Made by a program: the position numbers and the translations under genes. From the NCBI GenBank assembly GCA_016929795.1, contig JAFGIA010000046.1, positions 1 through 18,834 of the forward strand: a stretch of 18,834 nucleotides of DNA. Direction: 5' to 3'. Positions 6,222 through 13,653 of this stretch are shown here, piece by piece (the stretch's first letter is position 1; each line of letters starts with the position of its first letter). Under the pieces are notes generated by a model that saw only the letters and a program-made list of their open reading frames with translations, was not told the origin of the DNA and made no database searches. Origin of the DNA: Anaerolineae bacterium. GTDB lineage: Bacteria; Chloroflexota; Anaerolineae; JAAYZQ01.

Positions 6222-7673
6222 ATGGTAACAGCTCAAGATGCAATGAAGATGGACAATATGACTGACGATCCTCAGGCCCATCAAATCGCACACATTCGCA
6301 AATTGCTCAAGGCAGCCTTTACACCGGAATCGCTGCGCCGTTTCTGCCACGAACATCCTCTCTTTCGTCCGGTCTATGATGAGTTCAGTCCGGCTCATGG
6401 CCTGAATGATCTCGTAGATCGCGTGATCATGTACTGTGAAAAGAATCGCTTATGCGATGAACTGCTGGCCGAGGTCGGCAAGCGAGGCGGGGCCGATCCC
6501 ACAGAAGGGTCTGTCTTCCCCCCCTCATCGGAGAAACAACTCTCAAGCCCTGGATGGGTCTGGGGGTTGCTGGTACTGATAGCTTTGGATCTGGGCTTGA
6601 TTTCTTTCTGGGGGTGGTGTCTTTTACGCGAGCAGTCCCAATTGATGGCTTACGTCGAAATAGTCGTAACGGTAGCATTCGGGATTCTCGGACTCGTTCT
6701 TGTCGGCCATCACTCTACTAGAAAGAGTTTGCTTCAGCACTTGCGAACGGAGCGGACATGGCACATTGTCATTCCGATCATCACGGGTTTGTTCCTGGTT
6801 GTTACCGCCTTGTTCTGGCCCCTGGGGTGGCTGGGAACCTGTGTGGAGCGTCCGACACGCTCTCCGAGCCCGACGCTCAGCCCAACCTTGACAGCGCCCC
6901 CAACATCAACAGCCTCCGGACAGATCATGGCGGTGTTGGGTCTCACCGGCCGGAGGGATGTCTTTGTCATGGACATCGACGGGGGCAGTCAAATCAAGCT
7001 GACAAACAGCGACTCCGACAACTGGGATCCTGCCTGGGCACCGGGTCAAGCCTATCTCGCCTTTGTGTCTGACCGCGATGGCAACCCCGAGATCTACAAG
7101 ATGCACGTGGAGAGCCACGCAGTAACCCGCCTGACGAACCATCAGGCCGACGATCTCGATCCTACCTGGGCGCCCGATGGTATTCGCATTGCGTTCACTT
7201 CTGAGCGGGATGGGAACCCAGAGATCTATGTGCTGGAGGTGCAGAGGGGAGGGATAACACGACTGACCGATGACCCGGCAAGTGATGCCCACCCCTCCTG
7301 GTCACCTGACGGTCAACGTCTCGCCTTTGCTTCCAACCGTGACGGCAACTGGGAAATCTATGTCATGTCGGCCACCGGCGGGCAGTTGGTGAATATGACG
7401 AACAGTGAAGCCAACGACCGGGAGCCATCTTGGTCCCCCGACGGCACATGGATCACGTTCACCTCCGACCAGAATGAGAATCTGGAGATTTATACCCTGA
7501 ATGTCGAAACCCAAGGGCTGACCCGGCTAACCTTCAATCAATGTGATGATTGGTCGCCTTCCTGGACGCAGGATGGCCGGTACATCATATTTAGACGTGG
7601 TCTGAACAAAGAAAGCGGCGACATCTACCGTATCGACACCGATGGCACTGGTGAGAGGCGTGTGACGTACTAG
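6222..7673 (+). CDS. Death-like (EAD-type) domain, three-helix membrane protein with outside beta-propeller
   Basis: From the ATG at 6222 (AGGAG at 6214-6218) the protein has 483 residues. Residues 24-87 form a helical domain with a pattern IRKLLKAAFTPESLRRFC ... FRPVYDEF ... LVDRVIMYCEKNRLCDELLAEV, which resembles the effector-associated/Death-like adaptor domains found at the ends of bacterial conflict and immunity proteins. Three hydrophobic segments follow (about 111-134, 141-163, 181-205), then a Pro/Ser/Thr linker (209-233) and six TolB-like blades (about 235-483). With three helices the adaptor end should be cytoplasmic and the propeller outside. This layout suits a surface sensor that passes a signal to a partner carrying a like domain; no such partner gene is visible here. 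The propeller is certain and the helices are likely; the adaptor class is from memory of the motif only. It is probably co-transcribed with the 4226 gene. Confidence 0.78.
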   Translation: MVTAQDAMKMDNMTDDPQAHQIAHIRKLLKAAFTPESLRRFCHEHPLFRPVYDEFSPAHGLNDLVDRVIMYCEKNRLCDELLAEVGKRGGADPTEGSVFPPSSEKQLSSPGWVWGLLVLIALDLGLISFWGWCLLREQSQLMAYVEIVVTVAFGILGLVLVGHHSTRKSLLQHLRTERTWHIVIPIITGLFLVVTALFWPLGWLGTCVERPTRSPSPTLSPTLTAPPTSTASGQIMAVLGLTGRRDVFVMDIDGGSQIKLTNSDSDNWDPAWAPGQAYLAFVSDRDGNPEIYKMHVESHAVTRLTNHQADDLDPTWAPDGIRIAFTSERDGNPEIYVLEVQRGGITRLTDDPASDAHPSWSPDGQRLAFASNRDGNWEIYVMSATGGQLVNMTNSEANDREPSWSPDGTWITFTSDQNENLEIYTLNVETQGLTRLTFNQCDDWSPSWTQDGRYIIFRRGLNKESGDIYRIDTDGTGERRVTY

Positions 7674-7756
7674 CCTAACTTTTGTGCGACCAGAGACCAA
7701 ACTGCAAAACGGCCCGAACATGAACTTTCTGTGAAAGACAAGGACGATCTCTCCCC

Positions 7757-7931
7757 TGAGGCAAGGTCTGCCTCATCGGTGTTACCTGTCGCGGGCCGGA
7801 CCGCCCGGCCATAAAGTGGCCGGGCTACAGAGCCACGCCCTGTCAACAGGGCTGAAACGCCGGTCCTGGCGACTCATCCCAAACCCGATTCATCGGGCGC
7901 CGCTCCGTAGCCGGGGCATTCATGCCCCGGC
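7757..7931. repeat. chain of five short hairpins, two with TTCA loops
   Basis: Five separate palindromes follow one another: TGAGGCA/TGCCTCA (7757-7775); GCCCGGCCA/TGGCCGGGC (7803-7825); GCCCTG/CAGGGC with loop TCAA (7837-7852); CCCGA/TCGGG with loop TTCA (7884-7897); GCCGGGGCA/TGCCCCGGC with loop TTCA (7910-7931). They fill most of the 279-base gap between the convergent propeller and nuclease genes, where no gene is seen. They may act as a two-way terminator; iterated hairpins of this kind also occur as dispersed repeats. Confidence 0.6.
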
Positions 7932-7952
7932 GATTTTCCGACATGGCTTGCG

Positions 7953-9146
7953 CTACCGCTCCGACACAGCGCGCCGCACTTCCTCGATAAACGCATCTAC
8001 CGTAGCGGTGAATTCTCGCACGTCAACCTTGAGAATGTTTCCATAGAACTCTATGCGCTTTTTCGGCATCTTGAGGATTCGTCTCATCTCCTCGTAATAG
8101 GCCTCGGCCCGCTCCCGATCAACCCCTACCTTTACGAGTTTGTCTGTGATCGGCCATACTCCCAAATCACCGTCTTTAGTGGTGAAGAATACGGCCGGTG
8201 GCCGTTCTACATCGAGAAAATCGAGACGAATGTTCAAGCCCATGCTCGATGGCTCGATGGCGATGCCATCGCACTGACGGTAACGCTCCACGAGTGTGCG
8301 AATGCCGGCGTACTCGTCAGGCGCTTGTTCCTGAAGCAGCTCCCAGTACGCTTCTTCCGTCAGGCTGACGCGTTTTCGCGGCCATGCCTTCTCTTTCGCC
8401 TGTTCCTGTCGTACCACGATCTCGTGCGGCACGTCGGGCTGGATCGTCACCTGCACCACCGAGCGCTCCACGATCTCTGTGCGCGCCACGATCGAGGGCA
8501 CCACCAGCAGCGGCCACTCCTCGTCCTGCCGCCAGCGATAGCAGTGCAACTCAACCAGCGCCACGTCGTTCGCCAGGTGTGGGTAGCGGTTGGCGTAGGA
8601 CAGCATGTCGGCCACCGACTGCCGGATGCGGTCGGCGACGATCACGATCAGGAAGCGTCCAAGCCGGAGGTTGCGCGCCACCGTCTCTTCAAAAAAGTGC
8701 CGGCCGCCTTCGACCGGGCCGTGGATTTGCTCAATACGATCGAGCAAGCCCACGTTGAGGTGATCGTAGCGCTGGAAATAGTCGCGGGCGGCGGCATCGA
8801 GCTGATCGTAGCTCCAGCGCGAGAGGCAACTGGCATAGTCGATGGCCTGGGCTACCACTTCACGCCGGGCCTCGGGGTTGCGCCACAGCTTGGTTTCGAC
8901 CAGCACCAGGTACCCGCGCGGGCTGATAAAGAGGTTGTCGATGGAGCCGGCCGCGGTGCCCACCTCGCAGCCGATGGACAACAGGGGGCGAAAAACGGGC
9001 TCGATCTCACCCGTGGGCAAGATGGCGGGATGCCGGCGGATCAGATCCTGGAGCCAGGCTTCACCGTAGGCTTGTTCGCGCTCGCCGATGGCGTGCAGTG
9101 CCTCGCCGGATGCGTCTCTGCCGATCAAATAGGGCGCTGCTTCCAT
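7953..9146 (-). CDS. PD-(D/E)XK nuclease-like protein
   Basis: The protein has 397 residues. The nuclease core is visible as D70 (GSIDNLFI), E84 and K86 (VLVETKLW) and Q100 ([12 protein letters not shown]), the D-ExK-Q pattern of restriction-like endonucleases. H39-P40 in an N-terminal helix (IRRHPAILP) and the text around D70 resemble the DUF91/NucS-like branch (weak recall). Residues 250-397 form an unassigned domain with a basic KMPKKRIEF segment. All core residues are present, so activity on DNA is plausible; the specificity is unknown. The ATG at 9144-9146 follows GGGAGGGAG on the minus strand. The gene overlaps the end of the truncated HsdM gene by 22 bases, so the pair is translationally coupled. 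A defence or DNA-repair role is inferred from motif and neighbour. Confidence 0.72.
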   Translation of the reverse strand: MEAAPYLIGRDASGEALHAIGEREQAYGEAWLQDLIRRHPAILPTGEIEPVFRPLLSIGCEVGTAAGSIDNLFISPRGYLVLVETKLWRNPEARREVVAQAIDYASCLSRWSYDQLDAAARDYFQRYDHLNVGLLDRIEQIHGPVEGGRHFFEETVARNLRLGRFLIVIVADRIRQSVADMLSYANRYPHLANDVALVELHCYRWRQDEEWPLLVVPSIVARTEIVERSVVQVTIQPDVPHEIVVRQEQAKEKAWPRKRVSLTEEAYWELLQEQAPDEYAGIRTLVERYRQCDGIAIEPSSMGLNIRLDFLDVERPPAVFFTTKDGDLGVWPITDKLVKVGVDRERAEAYYEEMRRILKMPKKRIEFYGNILKVDVREFTATVDAFIEEVRRAVSER

Positions 9147-9904
9147 GTTCTCCCTCCCCCCACGTTGGTATGGTCTTTCTCCCCGTACTGCTTACACTGG
9201 CTGAAACGGCCGCCTGTCGCAGCCCTCATCGCCCGTAGATTCTGCCGTACCTCGCGCAGCTCTGCCTGAAGCTCCCTGATCTCCTCTTCGCTCAGTTGCC
9301 CTACATCGTCGTCCGGCGCAGCGTCCTCTTTGTCTTCTTCGTCCGCTTCCACCCTGGCCTCTTTGATCGTCGCCTTCAGCTCCGCCTCGCGCGCCCCGGC
9401 GGCTTGCAGCGCCGCCCAGAACTCGGGGAATTGGCTGGCAATCAGCTCCTCGTCGGGGATGAGGCTGGGCACGAACCCGCTGGCGTTGATGGTGTGTAGA
9501 TCGTACTGCAGCGCCTCCCACCAGTCGGCCAGCACGCCCGTCGACTTGTAGGCGTCGAGCAGGACCGGCCCGCTATGGCTGCCAGCCGCGGCAATGACCT
9601 CGATCTCGTGCTTGTGCTCTTGCCACCACCCTTCCAGCGCCCCGTCGCGCTCGTAGGCGTCCAAAGTGCCCACCAGGTCGATGGCCCGCGCAAAGCTGTC
9701 AAAATAGTCGCGGCGCAGGTCGGCCAGGTTGGGCTGGGTGGGCAGGCTCGACAGGCGGGGCTGCTCGAACACGTCGGAGGTGCGGCGCAGGAAGAGCATG
9801 CCAAAGATGTACTCTTTGAACTCGGAGGCGTCCATCTTGCCGCGCAGGATGTCAGCGGCGGCGAAGAGGTGGTTTTCGAGTTGGGAGAGGGTCAGCCTGG
9901 TCAT
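9125..9904 (-). CDS. core-less HsdM (type I DNA methyltransferase subunit remnant)
   Basis: The protein has 259 residues, about half the usual HsdM length of roughly 500 or more. Residues 1-47 ([19 protein letters not shown] ... [16 protein letters not shown]) are the HsdM N-terminal domain. From about residue 60 ([17 protein letters not shown] ... [20 protein letters not shown]) the sequence matches what I recall of the C-terminal region of the same family, then runs into an acidic, coiled-coil-like tail. The whole methylase core, with its SAM-binding FxGxG and NPPY/NPPF motifs, is missing. The frame is intact across the junction, so this is either an in-frame deletion still expressed or a decaying gene. 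It cannot methylate DNA. GAGGA lies about 7 bases before the ATG, and a good promoter lies upstream. No hsdS or hsdR is present in the window. Confidence 0.72.
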   Translation of the reverse strand: MTRLTLSQLENHLFAAADILRGKMDASEFKEYIFGMLFLRRTSDVFEQPRLSSLPTQPNLADLRRDYFDSFARAIDLVGTLDAYERDGALEGWWQEHKHEIEVIAAAGSHSGPVLLDAYKSTGVLADWWEALQYDLHTINASGFVPSLIPDEELIASQFPEFWAALQAAGAREAELKATIKEARVEADEEDKEDAAPDDDVGQLSEEEIRELQAELREVRQNLRAMRAATGGRFSQCKQYGEKDHTNVGGGRTWKQRPI

Positions 9905-10040
9905 TGCAGCGTCCTCGCCTACGATAGTTCCTGAGAAGCTCCCCGGCTCCCAATGCCGGGTGCTGCATTATTTGACGCACTCACCCGGGCTCTCACTCCG
10001 CGCTGGGTCAACTGGGCGCCGGTACCTGCCACGAGGCTTG

Positions 10041-10069
10041 ATTATACGCTGGAATCGTCCGCACGTCAA
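10041..10069 (-). promoter_or_regulatory. sigma70-type promoter of the HsdM-remnant/nuclease operon
   Basis: On the minus strand TTGACG (10069-10064), a 17-nt spacer and TATAAT (10046-10041). It would give a leader of about 130 nt before the ATG at 9904. An intact promoter argues that the operon is still expressed. Confidence 0.7.
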
Positions 10070-10181
10070 CTACCAATCAATTCACCCAACGGAAAAGTGC
10101 AAAAGCCGAGCGCTCCCCGGAATCATCCCGCGAAGTGTAGCTGTGGATCAAAAAGGAGAACGAGAGAGCCTACGCCCGATC

Positions 10182-10210
10182 TTGTGTAACGCGCGCTTTT
10201 GGGTTACAAT
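10182..10210 (+). promoter_or_regulatory. distal promoter P1 of the DegV gene
   Basis: TTGTGT (10182-10187), a 17-nt spacer and TACAAT (10205-10210). Transcripts would start near 10217 and meet a terminator-like hairpin within 30 bases. Confidence 0.45.
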
Positions 10211-10226
10211 GGAGGGGAGACGGCGG

Positions 10227-10246
10227 CGGCGCCGTGCGCCGTTTTT
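10227..10246 (+). terminator. short intrinsic terminator or attenuator ahead of the DegV gene
   Basis: CGGCGC (10227-10232) and GCGCCG (10236-10241) pair around a three-base loop and run straight into TTTTT (10242-10246). It lies just after P1 and overlaps the -35 box of P2, so it would stop P1 transcripts only. Confidence 0.5.
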
Positions 10247-10273
10247 GCCTCACAGCACGCTTTGCGGTAGAAT
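10245..10273 (+). promoter_or_regulatory. proximal promoter P2 of the DegV gene
   Basis: TTGCCT (10245-10250), a 17-nt spacer and TAGAAT (10268-10273), giving a leader of about 70 nt before the ATG at 10350. Confidence 0.5.
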
Positions 10274-10349
10274 CAGGGTCGAGACGCGGGCGCTGCGCTC
10301 TATTGCGGGCGGTGCGCCGCAGGCCGGCATCCGCCAGAAGAGGGAGAAG

Positions 10350-11219
10350 ATGTCCAGGGTAGCAATAGTCACCGACAGTTGTGCCAGTATTCCGGAATCG
10401 ATCATCGGCGCGCTCAATATCCACTGGGTGCCCTACTACATCCACCGCGGCCGCGAGGTACTGCGCGATCTGGTGACGGTGCAGCGGGAGGCGTTTTATC
10501 GCTGGCTGCCCACGGCCAAGGAACTGCCGCAGACCGCCAGCCCCGGGCCGGGCGATTATATCCAGATGTACGAGCAGGTGGCCGAGGAGCAGGATACTGA
10601 CGAGATCGTCAGTATCCACATGACGTCGAAGGGGAGCGGCGCCTACCAGGCGGCCAAGGTGGCCCAGTCGACGCTGCGCGAGCGCCTGCCGAGCCTGAAG
10701 GTGGAAGTGATCGACACACTGAATGTGTCGATGGGCCAGGGGTGGATGGTGGTGGAGGCGGCGCGCGCCTCGCTCGCCGGCAGCTCTCTAGCTGACATCG
10801 TCGAGCTGGTGAAGAGCATGATCCCCACCACGCGCATGATCCAGACGGCGGACACGCTGAAATACCTGTACATGGGCGGGCGCATCGGCAAGGCCAAGCA
10901 CCTGGTGGGCAGCGTGCTGCGCATCAAGCCGCTCATCGGTATGGAGGAAGGGATGATCGTGCCCCTGGGCACGGCGCGCAGTCGCCGGCGTGCCTACGAG
11001 ATGATGGTCGACATGGTCGAGTCGGCCGTGGGGCCCGGCGGCCGCATCAAGGTTGCCTACGTCCACGCTGCGGCGTTGGAAGAGGTGGAAAAGATCCGCG
11101 ACGTGGTCGAGGCGCGCCTCGATTGTGTCGAATCGGTCATGGCCGAGCTCTCTCCGGCCCTCGGGGTCCACTCGGGCCCCGGCACCGCCGGGTTGTGCTA
11201 CTTCCTGGTGCAGGGCTAG
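10350..11219 (+). CDS. DegV family fatty-acid-binding protein
   Basis: The protein has 289 residues, the normal DegV length (about 280-300). Family motifs appear in order: VTDSCASIPE (7-16), SPGPGDY (64-70), IHMTSKGSGAYQAA (89-102), IDTLNVSMGQG (121-131), TLKYLYMGGRIGKAK in the middle and VHSGPGTAGL near the end. DegV (FakB) proteins bind a fatty acid between two lobes and, in Firmicutes, present it to the FakA kinase for phosphorylation before membrane-lipid synthesis. No FakA gene is seen here, so this copy depends on a kinase elsewhere or has another role. The ATG at 10350 is chosen over the longer open frame because the DegV fold begins MSRVAIVTDS and AGGGAG lies at 10341-10346. It is probably monocistronic. 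Confidence 0.88.
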   Translation: MSRVAIVTDSCASIPESIIGALNIHWVPYYIHRGREVLRDLVTVQREAFYRWLPTAKELPQTASPGPGDYIQMYEQVAEEQDTDEIVSIHMTSKGSGAYQAAKVAQSTLRERLPSLKVEVIDTLNVSMGQGWMVVEAARASLAGSSLADIVELVKSMIPTTRMIQTADTLKYLYMGGRIGKAKHLVGSVLRIKPLIGMEEGMIVPLGTARSRRRAYEMMVDMVESAVGPGGRIKVAYVHAAALEEVEKIRDVVEARLDCVESVMAELSPALGVHSGPGTAGLCYFLVQG

Positions 11220-11222
11220 GGT

Positions 11223-11302
11223 CAATACCTTTCTAATAAGGCTCAAGCCCCCGTCCCCGGGGGCGGCCCAGATGGGCCGTGAAGCCGATTGGAAAGGTGT
11301 TG
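11223..11302 (+). other. putative four-way-junction structured RNA
   Basis: An 11-bp closing helix pairs 11223-11233 with 11292-11302 (one G-U pair). Inside it GGCT (11240-11243) pairs with AGCC (11283-11286), extendable by two pairs past a bulge. This encloses two adjacent hairpins: GCCCCC (11247-11252) with GGGGGC (11259-11264), and GGCCC (11265-11269) with GGGCC (11274-11278) around AGAT. It begins three bases after the DegV stop. It has no T-run and no riboswitch motif I can name. It may be a 3' stabiliser, a regulatory RNA, or part of a repeat. Confidence 0.4.
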
Positions 11303-11403
11303 GGGCTAGGGCTTGTGGCGATCGGGGTGGGGATTGCCCTTCGCTGTGCTCTGGGCAGGCTTTCGCTCGCCCGCGCCTCGCGGCGTGCTCGCTACTAGGA
11401 AAC

Positions 11404-11558
11404 TGTCATTGCGAGGGCGCGTCGTTTTGCGCCCGAAGCAATCTCCCAGGCCCGTCGTTGGAGCCCGTGATCCAAGGTGGGGATTGCTTCGCTTCGCTCA
11501 CAATGACAGGTTCTTGTGGGCTGAGTGGCGCAGGCGCCATAGATAACTCGCAATGACA
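11404..11558. mobile_element. MITE-like palindromic repeat with 12-bp terminal inverted repeats
   Basis: TGTCATTGCGAG (11404-11415) and its exact inverse CTCGCAATGACA (11547-11558) bound 155 bases. An inner near-copy of the right end, CTCACAATGACA (11497-11508), and the inner pair GAAGCAATCTCCC (11435-11447) / GGGGATTGCTTC (11479-11490) suggest an original 105-bp palindrome ending at 11508. The TGTCATTGCGAG...GAAGCAATC pattern is a dispersed repeat I recall from many bacterial genomes; its translation gives the CHCERSEAI-type peptides of spurious annotations. No transposase is encoded and no target duplication is clear. Confidence 0.6.
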
Positions 11559-11572
11559 AAGGGGGGAAAGAG

Positions 11573-12484
11573 ATGAACAAGATCGATCTGCGCGGTGTGT
11601 TTCCGCCGATCCCCACGCCGTTTGGCGACGACGGCGAGGTGGCCTACGGCGCGTTGGTTGAGAACCTGGCGCGGTGGAACGCCTACGATCTGACTGGCTA
11701 CATCGTGCTTGGCTCGAACGGCGAGGGCGTGCTGCTCGACCCGGAGGAAAAGAGCCGGGTGTGGGCGGCGGCGCGGCGCGCCATCGCGCCTGGCCGCCTG
11801 ATGATCGCCGGCACGGGGGCCGAGTCGACGCGGGCCACGATCGCCACGACGCAGCGCGCGGCCGATGCGGGTGCCGACGCTGCCCTGATCGTCACGCCGA
11901 GTTACTACAAGGGCAAGATGACCGGCCCGGCGTTGGTGCACCACTACCAGGCCGTCGCCGACGTCTCGCCGATCCCGATCATGATCTACAATCTGCCGGG
12001 CAACACGGGGGTGAATGTGGACGCGCAGACCGTGGCGCGCATCGCCGAGCACCCAAACGTCGCCGGCATCAAGGATACGGGGGGGAATATCACACAGCTC
12101 GCCGAGACGGTGCACCTGGCGCCGCCGGGTTTTCAGGTGCTGGCCGGGTCGGCCAACTTTTTTGTGGCGGCGCTGGCGGTGGGCGCCGTGGGTGGTGTCC
12201 TGGCGCTGGCGAACGTGGCGCCTGAGAGGTCGCTCGAGCTGTACCGGCTCTTCCTCGAGGGCAAGATGGCGCAGGCGGGCGCGCTGCAGCGGAGTGTGCT
12301 CGCCTTGAACGCTGCCGTCACCTCTCGCTTTGGCATCGCCGGCCTGAAGGCGGCGCTTGACATGCTGGGCTACCATGGCGGGCCGGTGCGCCCGCCCCTG
12401 CTCCCGCTGACTGAAGCGGAGCGGGCCACCGTGCGCGACATCGTCCGGGACGCGGGCCTGGTTAAAGGAGGGGAGATCGCGTGA
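11573..12484 (+). CDS. 4-hydroxy-2-oxoglutarate aldolase, HOGA1-type (DapA/NAL family)
   Basis: The protein has 303 residues, usual for the DHDPS/NAL class I aldolase family. The Schiff-base lysine is K167 (GIKDTGG) and the catalytic tyrosine is Y139 (MIYNLPGNTG). Residues 47-51 read GSNGE, as in HOGA1, instead of the GTTGE typical of DapA. Long segments match the animal mitochondrial HOGA1 as I recall it: AGTGAESTRATI, VTPSYYKGKM, HHYQAVADVSPIPI, GAVGGVLALANV, NAAVTSRFGIAGLK and YHGGPVRPPL. HOGA1 splits 4-hydroxy-2-oxoglutarate into pyruvate and glyoxylate. The two following genes both act on glyoxylate, which supports this over lysine synthesis; a related oxo-acid aldolase activity is possible. 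A G-rich Shine-Dalgarno sequence (11561-11566) precedes the ATG. The stop overlaps the next start by four bases. Confidence 0.8.
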   Translation: MNKIDLRGVFPPIPTPFGDDGEVAYGALVENLARWNAYDLTGYIVLGSNGEGVLLDPEEKSRVWAAARRAIAPGRLMIAGTGAESTRATIATTQRAADAGADAALIVTPSYYKGKMTGPALVHHYQAVADVSPIPIMIYNLPGNTGVNVDAQTVARIAEHPNVAGIKDTGGNITQLAETVHLAPPGFQVLAGSANFFVAALAVGAVGGVLALANVAPERSLELYRLFLEGKMAQAGALQRSVLALNAAVTSRFGIAGLKAALDMLGYHGGPVRPPLLPLTEAERATVRDIVRDAGLVKGGEIA

Positions 12485-13653
12485 AGGGCAGAAAGCTATT
12501 GATGATCCCGGGTCCGATCGAGTTTACGCCCGAGGTGATGCGCGCCATGGGCGCCCCGACGGGCAGCCACGTGGCGCCCAACTTTATCGAGGCATTTGGG
12601 CAGGCGCTGGAGCGGATGCGCCAGGTGTGGATGGCGCCCAATGGCCAGCCGTTCGTCGTCGCCGGCTCGGGCACGCTGGCGATGGACATGGCGGCCGCCA
12701 ATCTGATCGAGCCGGGCGACCGCGCGCTCGTCGTGAACAGCGGCTATTTTGGCGATCGCTATGCCGGCGTTCTCGAGCGTTACGGGGCAGAGGTGGAGCA
12801 AGTCTATCCCCCGGCCGTGGGCGATGTGCCGCCCCTCGACGAGGTAAGGGCCATGCTGGCCCGGCACCGCTACAAGCTGATGACGATCACCCACGTCGAT
12901 ACGTCGACGGCGGTCAAGACTGACGTGCCGGCGCTGGCCGCGCTCGGCCGCGAGCATGGCGCTCTCGTCGTCGTCGATGGCGTCTGCTCGGTGGCTGGCG
13001 AGGAGCTGCCGCAGGAGGCGTGGGGCGTCGATCTGGCGCTCACTGCCTCACAGAAGGCGATCGGCGTGCCCCCCGGCCTGGCCCTGGTCGTGGCGGGGCC
13101 GCGGGCCATGGACGCGTTTTACCGGCGCAGCACGCCGGCGGGGAGCTATTATGCCGACTGGGCGCTGTGGCTGCCGATCATGGAGGCGTACGAGGCGCGC
13201 CGCCCGAGCTATTTTGGCACGCCGCCCGTCAACCTGATCTGGGCACTGAACGTCAGCCTGGGGCAGATCCTGGCTGAGGGGATGGAAGCGCGCTGTGCAC
13301 GCCACCGGCGCCTGAGCGATGCCTTCAAAGCGGGCATCGCCGCGCTCGGGCTGGCGCAGGTCCCTGTGCGCCCCGAGGTGGCAGCGAACACACTGACCGC
13401 TCCTTACTATCCCCCCGGCGTCGACGGCGCACTGCCGGGCCTGGTGGGCGAGGAAGGGGCGATCGTGGCCGGGGGGCTCCACCCCGAGATCAAGGCGCGC
13501 TATTTTCGCGTGGGCCACATGGGCGCTGTGAGTGCGTCTGACATTGTGGCCACCCTGGGCGCGATCGAGCGCGGCCTGGCCCGGGCCGGCTATGCGTTTG
13601 AGGCCGGGGCGGGTGTCGCGGCGGCGCAGGCGGTGCTGTGTACCGCCGCGTAA
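12481..13653 (+). CDS. alanine- or serine-glyoxylate aminotransferase (class V, PLP)
   Basis: The protein has 390 residues, normal for the AGXT/SGAT group of class V aminotransferases. PLP-binding features are the phosphate loop GSGTLAMD (62-69), D166 (VVVDGVCSVAGEEL), which contacts the pyridine nitrogen, and K192 (TASQKAIGVPPG), which forms the internal aldimine. Residues MIPGPIEFTPEVM (8-20) and RYFRVGHMG near the end, with the carboxylate-binding Arg, are also typical. It would convert glyoxylate to glycine with alanine or serine as donor; other oxo-acids, such as those for phosphonate or purine breakdown, are used by relatives. The GTG at 12481 overlaps the aldolase stop, with AGGAGG at 12466-12471. 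The end overlaps the glcD start by 16 bases, so translation is tightly coupled. Confidence 0.85.
   Translation: MKGRKLLMIPGPIEFTPEVMRAMGAPTGSHVAPNFIEAFGQALERMRQVWMAPNGQPFVVAGSGTLAMDMAAANLIEPGDRALVVNSGYFGDRYAGVLERYGAEVEQVYPPAVGDVPPLDEVRAMLARHRYKLMTITHVDTSTAVKTDVPALAALGREHGALVVVDGVCSVAGEELPQEAWGVDLALTASQKAIGVPPGLALVVAGPRAMDAFYRRSTPAGSYYADWALWLPIMEAYEARRPSYFGTPPVNLIWALNVSLGQILAEGMEARCARHRRLSDAFKAGIAALGLAQVPVRPEVAANTLTAPYYPPGVDGALPGLVGEEGAIVAGGLHPEIKARYFRVGHMGAVSASDIVATLGAIERGLARAGYAFEAGAGVAAAQAVLCTAA

Larger units (their letters stand above)
9905..10349. other. 445-base divergent intergenic region
   Basis: It holds the minus-strand promoter (10041-10069) and its leader, then the plus-strand P1 promoter, a terminator and a P2 promoter before the DegV gene. 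The frame of the DegV gene is open far upstream, but nothing in that extension resembles a protein. I see no gene in it. Confidence 0.65.
11220..11572. other. 353-base gap between DegV and the glyoxylate operon
   Basis: It holds a possible four-way-junction RNA (11223-11302), degenerate repeat sequence (about 11330-11400) and a MITE-like element (11404-11558) that ends 14 bases before the next start codon. No convincing promoter for the aldolase gene was found. An open frame here encodes only repeat-derived peptide such as NCHCEGASFCARSNL. Confidence 0.6.

Noticed and set aside
7757..7931. CRISPR array
   Set aside because: The palindromes differ in sequence and length and there is no constant repeat-spacer spacing or cas gene.
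8325..9269. Long plus-strand open frame antisense to the nuclease
   Set aside because: It is a shadow of the GC-rich nuclease gene; the minus strand has the nuclease motif, Shine-Dalgarno sequence and promoter.
9729..10349. Upstream extension of the DegV frame to 9729
   Set aside because: It overlaps the HsdM-remnant gene and two promoters; DegV proteins begin at the ATG at 10350.
10301..10349. T-box or other known riboswitch ahead of DegV
   Set aside because: No specifier loop, antiterminator or other class motif is present in the short leader.
11053..11556. Plus-strand open frame across the repeat region, with CHCEG/SLCSGQA peptides
   Set aside because: It overlaps the DegV gene and consists of translated dispersed repeats, a known source of spurious proteins.
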